Source: Apiotrichum sp. Y4204
Taxonomy: Eukaryota; Basidiomycota; Tremellomycetes; Trichosporonales; Trichosporonaceae
Length of the DNA: 64,000 bases
Assembly: GCA_025531455.1 (NCBI GenBank)
Contig: JAMYHL010000124.1
Location: forward strand, 1 to 64,000
Direction of reading: 5' to 3'
The notes under the pieces were generated by a model. That model had not been told where the DNA came from, did not search any database, and saw nothing but the letters and a program-made list of their open reading frames with translations. Positions 56,704 to 64,000 of the stretch are shown here, piece by piece. A program made the translations under genes and the position numbers. Position 1 is the stretch's first letter, and each line of letters opens with the position of its first letter.

Positions 56704-57413
56704 ATGCCCGAATACTCAATCAAGCTGGCCACCGAGGCCGACATTGTGGGTCCATCCATGCCTTACGTTCAAGCTGACCCACCAGCCGGACATGCTCAAG
56801 CTGTGTATGGACCTCGCAATCTACGAAAAGGAGCCCGACGCGATGGTCGCGACCCCCGAACTGGTGGGTTTCCAGATGCTCGAACGCTACCTAACCCTCA
56901 GTTTAAGAAGAACATGTTTGAGAACAAGTACGCCGAGGCGTTCGTCGCGCGCCTTCCCTCCGGCGAAGCCGTCGGCATGGCCCTGGTACGTTGGCGGTAG
57001 CTCAGTGTCATTGTGTTCTGACGGCAGTACTTCTTCACCTTTTCGACGTGGCTCGGCGCCCCAGGGCTCTACGTGAGTCTGGAACAAGGATATGACTGAT
57101 GGCAGCTCGAGGACCTGTACGTCGTGCCCGAGCACCGCAGCAACGGGCTCGGCAAGCGCCTGTTCGGACACCTCGGCGAGGTGGCCAAGGCGCGTGGATG
57201 CCAGCGCGTCGAGTGGCGTGTCCTCAAAGTGAGTTTGACCTCATGGGAACCCGCGCGGGTGGTCCACCTAGAACATACTAACGCCAGTGGAACACGCCCT
57301 CGATCGACTTCTACGAGAAGCGCCTAAAGTCGACCCCGCAGTCCGAGTGGGAGACGGAGCGCATCGAGGGCGTCGAGGGCCTCACCCGCCTCGCGGCGCT
57401 CAAGGACGCGTAG
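56704..57413 (+). CDS. GNAT N-acetyltransferase, SAT/thialysine acetyltransferase-like
   Basis: Acetyl-CoA-dependent transferase related to diamine (spermidine/spermine) and thialysine N-acetyltransferases, about 160 residues in six exons. Conserved parts after splicing: IKLATEADIPDMLKLCMDLA, IYEKEPDAMVATPELFKKNM, then YFFTFSTWLGAPGLYLEDLY (the conserved strand 4 block). The acetyl-CoA loop is VVPEHRSNGLGKRLFGHLGE (R-x-x-G-x-G/K type), followed by VEWRVLKWNTPSIDFYEKRL and the end EGVEGLTRLAALKDA. Length matches the family. Cytosolic; the amine substrate is not certain. Confidence 0.92.
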
Positions 57414-57528
57414 GCCTAGACTCTAGAGCGCGAGGTTGTATCTAGAGAGATAGCATGTATACAACAATACAACGGTTCCCTGGCTATGTGTCTAGTGTTC
57501 TCCGGATGGCCTCGACCGCATCTTCCCT

Positions 57529-58557
57529 CTACCGGATGGTAGTGTATCCCGAGCCCTTCTTTTCTGCAATCCCGTCCACCGGTTTGTCCGCCGCGTTAGC
57601 GGCCGGCACCTGCCCCAGGCGCGACATGTCCATGTTCTGCTGCTTTGCGTCGCCCTTGAACCCGACAAAGAAGATCTTGGATCGCACGCCCGTCTCGGCG
57701 TCAGACTGGAGTCAGCGACTGCATGAGGAAGAGCGTCGCGGCCGTTCTGAAATCTGCTTGACCGTCGTGTCCCGGTAAGAAGAGACACACAGGCCGGCGC
57801 CACAGTCGACGACTTACAAACACGAGCGTCACGCTGAAAACGCTCGCCATGCGCTGGACCTTGAGCCCAAACTCGTCGATATCGCGGCGTCCGGCAGTAT
57901 CCCGGCGCTGCACGCGAGGCGCCGAGATGTCCATGTCCATGATCGGCGTCATGGCCTCGATATCGCTAAAGTCCGGCACGTTGGGGAGGTTGGCGAACAG
58001 GCGCAGACGGCCCGGTCGGTGCGGGTGCGATGGCGCCGGGAGATGCAGGAGCAACGTGCGGAGTCGGAGGGAAGCCGTGAATGGAATGTGGAGTATCACC
58101 TGGAGTTAGATCAAGTCGGCAGACTTTATTTGGAAGCTGGATTAACCATTACTATAGCTCCCAATCTACGCACCTCGTCGTCGACGCCGCTCTCGACAAA
58201 CGCGGCCTCGTCGAGCCGCTCGTCCCACGGCTTGATCACTTTCGGGCCAGAAGTGGGATCAACAAGGTTTACGCCGACGACGCTGCTGTCAGCTTTTGGC
58301 ATAGAAGAGGAAGAAGAGTCAAAGACACTTTGTCGTCCAGCTTTATCTTCAAAAGAAACCCAGCTGGTTCCCGATCTCATTTCCGGAGAATACCCCAGAT
58401 CACACAGCCCCCAGAGCACCATTGGCACTCACTTATCCCTGTCGATCCACGGCCAGAGGTTCGTATTGCTCCCCTCGCCGGCGGTGACGCGCTCAAGTAC
58501 TTCGGTAGCGACCTGCCCCTCGAGGTCGTCGACGGTGAGATCGTCTGCGCAAGACAT
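57529..58557 (-). CDS. PITH-domain protein (PITHD1-like)
   Basis: Proteasome-interacting thioredoxin-type PITH domain without the thioredoxin part, about 240 residues in four exons. Splicing gives NLWPWIDRDNVVGVNLVDPT, SGPKVIKPWDERLDEAAFVE, SGVDDEVILHIPFTASLRLR, the family core, then FANLPNVPDFSDIEAM, and RIRV-type strands GLKVQRMASVFSVTLVFSDA with VRSKIFFVGFKGDAKQQNMD. Each junction restores conserved text. Probably cytosolic or nuclear. It converges on the GNAT gene (115 bp between stops) and is divergent from LSM4. Confidence 0.92.
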
Positions 58558-58947
58558 GGTGGTGTGTAGAAGTGGGTGGCGATGGGATGCTGGGTATCGT
58601 CAAGCCGAGATTCGATCTTTAAGCCTGTGTCATCATCGTTGAGGCTTCGCTGGCTCGACGCCCAAGTGTCGGGTGGCAAGTAATGACGTGTACTCCCTGT
58701 TTTCACAAACAGGTCACGTGACTATCCACAATCAACATCCAGCGCCGTCACTGTGAGCTGCAAGAGCGCGCAAGTGGAAAGGGGGAAGACAACAATTACA
58801 CTCAGAACAGTCACCTCGGTCGCCATCATCCAGCTCTTCCTCACCATCATCATTCTCTTCCTCACCATCGTTCATATACATACCAGCTAAACATACCCCG
58901 AGGAAGAAGATACGAGAGAGAAAGCTATAGAAAGAGAGACAGTCGCC
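58558..58947. promoter_or_regulatory. Divergent promoter, PITH and LSM4 genes
   Basis: 390 bp head-to-head. A pyrimidine-rich stretch at 58825-58880 and a purine-rich AGAGAGAAAG leader precede the LSM4 ATG. Confidence 0.4.
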
Positions 58948-59576
58948 ATGGTGAGCTGCCTATCTTTCGCATGAGCTCACAATCCAGTTGCCCCTCACCC
59001 TCCTGTCCGCCGCGCAGGGCAAGCCCATGGTACGCGTACCTCCGATTTGCGCGGACGTGTAGTGCTGACACAACTCCTTCTAATAACAAATTAACGCGCG
59101 TATCACTTATCGGATGTACTGCTCCAGCTCGTCGAGCTCAAGAACGGCGTCACGTTTAACGGCCACCTCGTCGACTGCGACAACTTTATGAACGTCACCC
59201 TGCGCGAGGTGTACCAGACGAGCGCGGACGGAGAGCGGTTCTGGAAGATGAAGGAGATGTTTATCAAGGGCAATGTTGTGAGTGTGCTGGTGACTTGGGT
59301 GGAGTGGAGGCAGGATGGGGTGTTCCCTCGCTGCGCGTTTTGTTTGGCGTGCGTTTTGAATGTTGGTCGTGTGTCAACAGAGCATACCTCATCTTGCTGA
59401 GCGGAAGCCTGTCTCTGTTGTTTACTACATCCCATGGGATCACATTGATTCTCTCTCACCTCACATCCACCCAGCGTCTTCTTCCTGCATCTCGTCTACT
59501 TCTCCCCCCCCCCCCCTCCGNNNNNNNNNNNNNNNNNNNNNNNNNNNNNNCCCCCCCGCGTTTCTGTTTACCGCGC

Positions 59577-59610
<34 letters not shown>

Positions 59611-59961
59611 TATCTTATCACTCACACCCAGATCAAATACTTCCGCATAGCCGACAATGTTCTGGACCAGGCCGCCGAGGAGCAGGAGCGCAACCGCCAG
59701 CTCGGAAGGCAACGCGGCAGCGCGCGGGGTAAGTCCAGCCAAACTGGTACAGGACTCTTGCTGACCCATAAGGCGCACGGGGAGGAGCGATGCCCGGTCG
59801 TGGTAAGTGTCTGATAATGCCCGTCCGAACTTATCTGACAGACAGGGCGTGGTGGACCTCCTCGCGGTGGCCACGCACACGGTGGACAGCCTGGGCGCGG
59901 ACGTGGGGGACCAGGACGCGGCCGCGGAGGACCTCCCCGTGGTGGGCCTCCTCAGGCATGA
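58948..59961 (+). CDS. LSM4: LSm4, U6 snRNA and mRNA-decay Sm-like protein
   Basis: Subunit of the Lsm2-8 (nuclear, U6) and Lsm1-7 (cytoplasmic decapping) rings, about 150 residues. The first coding exon is the ATG alone (58948-58950), then a 37-nt intron and a 42-nt exon (58988-59029) giving [15 protein letters not shown]. The Sm1 motif [20 protein letters not shown] is followed by [12 protein letters not shown] and Sm2 [19 protein letters not shown]. The C-terminus is an RGG domain ([21 protein letters not shown]), assembled over two more short introns and ending PRGGPPQA. The intron at 59278-59631 contains a 30-N assembly gap flanked by poly-C, so its true length is unknown. The coding exons are unaffected. 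Confidence 0.95.
59504..59605 (+). repeat. Poly-C runs flanking the gap
   Basis: 13 C at 59504-59516, 7 C directly after the gap, and 30 C at 59576-59605. Low complexity probably caused the gap, and the run lengths may not be accurate. Confidence 0.85.
59521..59550. other. Assembly gap (30 N)
   Basis: The gap lies between poly-C runs inside an LSM4 intron. True length and sequence are unknown. Confidence 0.99.
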
Positions 59962-62900
59962 GGCGGGTGGTTGTGAATGCATCGAGTGGCAGTATACTGT
60001 GACACTGACCGGATGCTGGAGCTGCGCAAACAGGTGTGGGTACTGACAGCTGACTTGTGCTGTTGGGTAGGGCGAACTGTAACTCTGAGCAGACGACTTA
60101 AACAGAACGTAAAAGGCATTGTCATTGCAAATTCGCCCTCTCTGAATGGATGGCCTGCGCTATATTACCGAAGAGCCGCCACAACAACAGGGATTGGGCA
60201 TTTCATCCGTCGCGGAGGGTGCGTCCGGAGCCGTGCGCCTTCCAGCAACTACCTCTCACAAACGTCTCAAAACGCTCGGGCGCTGGCCATGTGACCTGTC
60301 ATTTGCGATGTCTGGCAGCGGTTGGCGAGTCGCCTTTTGCGCGGGCCTGTACTGCGGGCGATTTCATGAGCTCGGGGCGTCGAGGCCGTCGGCCAGAGGC
60401 CGGACGAGGAACCAGGGGTCGTAGCCTGGACCGAATCCAGGATCTGGGCCGGGAGAGGGGGGGGGGGGGGGGGGTTGTCCATGGAGACATGGTGCCCATG
60501 CGTCGGAGAGGCGGTACGAGTGTGTGTACGGAATCACGAGCAAAGATCAGCTAGAGGGAGATGTCCCGCGTGCCCCGGCCAAGATTTTATCCACCTCCAC
60601 CTGGAACTGGAGCGGACGGCAGGATTGATTGTTCCTGGATTGCCTGGGCAATACCGAATACCAAGCCGCACTGGCGCACCGGAGCGCGCCCTTGTAGGTT
60701 GTTTGAACCGAGCCGTGGGACGGGCCGGGCGCTGCGCCTTGTGAAAATCCTTCTTGTAATGCTTGTTCGCGCGGAGAGACCGGATCGAGGCCTGATGGGG
60801 AAGTGCGCTCAAGCCCTGTCGTCATTGACCGGTAGCCAGGCATTCCCGGTCATTCATCTCCTGATGACCTACTCTCCAGATCTCCAGTCGAACGGATCAT
60901 CTGATTCCTTGAGCTTCAGACTCAGACCGTGCTTTTTTATTATTGCAATGTCGCGAGCGCTGGAGACTGGGGAGCTCTCGGCCACTGTGCGAACAGGGAC
61001 GATCCAAAGCCGGACGCACGCGGCCCGTCCCATTCCGGGAGGGCTTCCCGCGCAGTCACCCCGGTATCTGCCAGGCGGGGGGCCGCCGTTCCGGATTCCC
61101 TTCCGATTCGAGATGGGCATCCTCGTAGCGAGCAGCTCCACCACTACAAATACGAGGCGCGGGGTGACCGCTGGGTGATCGGCGCCACAGCCGAGACGGG
61201 ACTGGACCCAGAGCTCAGAGGTTTTGGAACACCTTGCACTTTTGTGGCCGCAAATCTAATCAGCATACACTCGTTCCTGTCAGTGCGTGCTGGACTTGAT
61301 ATCGCAGTTGGGGCTTGGCTTGGAACAAGACGCCCAGTGACCACCCTGGGTGAAATTGAAACTAAGGTGGTCAGGCTCCAGGCATCTCGCTCCAAGGCAT
61401 GTGATGTGTGGAGTTCGCGCCCAACGTTAGTAGTGCCTTGCCTGCAGCTGAAACTATCCGGCAGACTTCGAGCCGTGTCGATCAGGCAAGTGTTGCGCAA
61501 GCCCGTTAGTCCGATACGAAGAGTCATTTCCAAGCGGGCAGAGTAAAACGAGACTGTGTCCGATCAGGCGCGCTCTGTGGCCGTCCACCTGCGGCCTAAG
61601 GTCAGCGCCCCCGGCCGGGCAGACCGCCTGCCCATCCGGCGCCACCTACCACATTCTCCCTCGAAGGCCTTGCATCAGCATTGAGCATCTTTTTTTTTCT
61701 TCTTTCCGAGATCTGCGCCTAGTCCGGGGCCACCATGGCCGCCTAAGAAACTCGGCCAAGGAAGATATCTGCAGGGTTTGCGGTGTGTCGTCTCCTGGTG
61801 GTCAGCGGCCAAGTGATGCGGTCAGCGGCCCAGTACAGTGGTCAGTTGGCAGCCCACTGGAATGCAGGGGTGGTGTTGGGATTCGAGTGACTCCACACTA
61901 GGGACTATGCGATGTATCACGACTGTGGCGGGTGCACAACTTCTATTGTTCCTCGTTCGGTCGCTCAGGACCGGGGGACGGAGGCAACGGTCGAATCGGC
62001 TTCGGGTCGGCCACAAACCGGAACGGCTATGTGTAAGGTCATTGTGGTGAGAGGGCGTACCAGCGCGCCGCTTACTGAGCAAATGTGATTCCAAGTTGTG
62101 GGTCTGGGTGTATCGGGGTTCCAGGATTCCAGTGGCTGGTGAGGCTGATGGCGTCTGTCTGTTTCCTGAGGCTATCTTGAAACTGTGATTTTGTGAGGTC
62201 GTCCAGGAGTCAGTAGGCAGCAGTGACAAGTATCTTTTGGACGGGCTCGCGGCTTCACTGGCTCCGCGCACCGGCAATAGACAGCATTGATCAGGAGAAC
62301 GCTGCGAGGATGAGAGATGAAGGTGTGGAGAACAATGGAAGAGACCTCGAGCAGAGTCCTGAATGGGGTTGAGGCTGAGGAGCTCCTTGCCACACCCACT
62401 CCCTCATTCCACAGGGACTTTCGGCAAACTTGGAGCACATGGAGAAAAAGGTGAGTCGTGACGCGATACGCTTCGGCGCTTCGGAGGCGCAGACGCGTTG
62501 GGAGAGGCGCCCAAGTGGTCCAGACACGGATGGAAAAAAAATATCGCGCGTGCGATGAGATCGCAGTCCTGAGGGATTCTGAGAGGGCACGATCCGGAGG
62601 AATCGTGCTTCCCCGCCGCCACCTCCGCCAGCACGCCCGCCACCACTCTGCTCGCGCCGAGCGTTCTTGCTGTCGCCCTCGACTCTCCTTCTTGCTTCTC
62701 CCCTCACAGTACTGTATCACTCGTCTTCTGGGCCGTTAGCATTCCTCCGCTTCCTTTTCCTGATTTCTTCCTCAAACCCTCTTTCACAACTTGCACCCCC
62801 TCCATGGCATCCCGTACTCTCCAAGCTAGCTATCGATTCGTTCCGCAGCCCATGCTCTGTTGACCGCGGGATAGTCACCAACTGCAGTCACATCTGTCCT

Positions 62901-64000
62901 CTGTCCTCTCCTCTCAGATACTAGCCCGTCCATTCTGCTCCACAGGCTGCCTGTTTCCACTGAGGCCCTGCTACTGCGCGAGCGCACATCCGAGATGCTC
63001 CCTCTCCTGAACGTCGCATTTAGTGAACACCGAAGCAACCACAACAAATTGTATCCACACCAAGTCTTTTCCATTGTCCTCGTCGGTGGACGGACAGGAT
63101 CGGAGAGGCTTGAAGGGTTGAAGCCCATAGATTGCGGACTGCTCACGCTCTCAGTGCCGAAAACAGTCAGATCTCGGCTGTTCTGTGGTGTGGGTCTCCG
63201 CATACTGTGGTGCGAGAAATAAACGTCAAGTGTGTGCGAGTTGGTTAGCTTGAGCCATCGCCCGGACCCAGCAAGTCCCCTCTGCCTCGTCGTCCCCCAA
63301 CCCAGGGAGTATGCGAGGGTGACAAGAGATTAAGGAGATCTGTGCCGTTCAACGGGCGGCTGTCCGACCCCCGATCCTGTCCCTGCAAGAAGAATAGAGA
63401 TGAGACAAAAGAAGTCAGAGAAAGGGGGCGTTGGCTGCTTCCTGTTTGCTCCCCTACTGCCCCTATCCCTTTTCCAAAACACGCTTCCGTCCTCGTCGTC
63501 GGAGAGCAAAGTGCTGGGCCCACCCTTGATCTTTGGTATCCTTTGTAGCTCGTGTGCTTCCGTGCTTCCATTGTACTGATGACACGAAAAAGAGTGGAAG
63601 CAAGAGGACGAGCGCAGAGCGGAGAGCACTGCCCCGCAGAGGCTCGAGCGACAGCGTAAGACAGTCGCAAGAAAATCAGGAATCAGGAATCTGTGTCGTG
63701 CGTGTGCGCTGTGGTTTGCCGTGCGCGTCGCGCGCGTCTCTCTCGTCATTTATCTCTTGATTTTCATGGCCCAGGACTCTTGGCTGTTTCCTGTTGGCGT
63801 TCCAGCCGGGCCCTTTGGAAGATGGTTGAGACATCTAACAACAAAGGAAAAAAAGGACGATACCGGAAGGGAGGCCAGTGATCAATGACGACAGTCGGGA
63901 GTTGGGAAAGAAAAGAAAAGCACGGAAGAGAGATAGCCAGAGCAAAGCGTCGTGCTATCCTGTCACGATATCTTGAGTCGTGTGGATTACAGAGCCACAA
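59962..64000. other. Gene-poor region, 4 kb
   Basis: No gene is supported after LSM4. The region holds an 18-G run at 60457-60474 and a short threefold repetition of GGTCAGCGGCC/GGTCAGTTGGC words near 61798-61855. Scattered open frames exist on both strands without motifs. A plus-strand frame open from about 62929 to 63222 has 98 codons, and a pyrimidine-rich leader plus an ATG lie before it at 62804. A joined model could not be made convincing. Confidence 0.5.
60457..60474 (+). repeat. Poly-G run of 18
   Basis: Uninterrupted G run in non-coding sequence. With the poly-C runs 0.9 kb upstream it shows a local tendency to G/C homopolymers. Confidence 0.85.

Noticed and set aside
62804..63222. 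Possible spliced gene with pyrimidine leader and a 98-codon open exon
   Set aside because: The ATG at 62804 runs into a stop after 19 codons. No GT donor gives a convincing join, and no motif is present.
1..64000. CRISPR arrays, rRNA, transposase or reverse-transcriptase genes
   Set aside because: None seen; spaced repeats of CRISPR type and the expected catalytic motifs are absent, as expected for a nuclear fungal segment.

Overview
The window looks like a gene-dense chromosomal segment of a GC-rich basidiomycete yeast, most likely a tremellomycete close to Trichosporonales. That placement is an inference. It rests on very short spliceosomal introns (commonly 32-50 nt, with a CTGAC/CTAAC branch site only a few bases before the 3' AG), CT-rich 5' leaders, strong GC3 bias that opens long antisense frames, and gene families typical of fungi (DUF3292, Tsc11/Rictor, eIF3i, TOM70). 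A complex I assembly factor is present, so the organism probably has a complete respiratory chain. Splice sites were assigned by eye; an assignment was accepted when it joined conserved motifs in frame.

Layout. 0-2.6 kb: an EVE-domain (THYN1-like) gene converges on a multi-pass membrane protein gene. 3.5-7.2 kb: an accessory-looking block of two divergently transcribed unknown genes. One of them encodes a very divergent ubiquitin-specific-protease fold. The block is bracketed by two direct copies of a short repeat. 7.6-18 kb: a Pro-rich single-pass membrane protein, the TORC2 subunit Rictor/Tsc11, and a large disordered coiled-coil protein. 18.6-24.2 kb: a RING protein ending in a SUMO-interacting-type motif, then PNO1/DIM2 (ribosome biogenesis) and eIF3i (translation initiation). 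24.6-26.7 kb: ATP synthase subunit e and complex III subunit QCR8, head to head. 27.5-34.1 kb: a zinc-finger-like unknown, a methyltransferase, a DUF4604 protein, the complex I assembly factor NDUFAF6 and a WW/Gly-rich protein. 36-40.7 kb: TOM70 and a sugar transporter. 40.7-45.2 kb: a 4.5 kb gene-free, homopolymer-rich stretch. 45.2-49.7 kb: a DUF3292 membrane protein and a 7-TM receptor. 50.9-60 kb: 3-hydroxyisobutyrate dehydrogenase, an RS-rich protein, TFIIE-alpha, a GNAT acetyltransferase, a PITH-domain protein and LSM4 (which has an assembly gap inside an intron). 60-64 kb: no gene I can support.

The genes are mostly housekeeping. Mitochondrial functions recur (ATP21, QCR8, NDUFAF6, TOM70, HIBADH), as do RNA and translation functions (PNO1, eIF3i, LSM4, RS protein, TFIIE-alpha). 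Convergent pairs lie very close (81-195 bp) and divergent pairs share 390-660 bp. I see no transposase, reverse transcriptase, CRISPR array, rRNA or convincing tRNA. The best candidate for something undescribed is the repeat-bracketed pair around 3.6-7.1 kb with its divergent USP-like protease.
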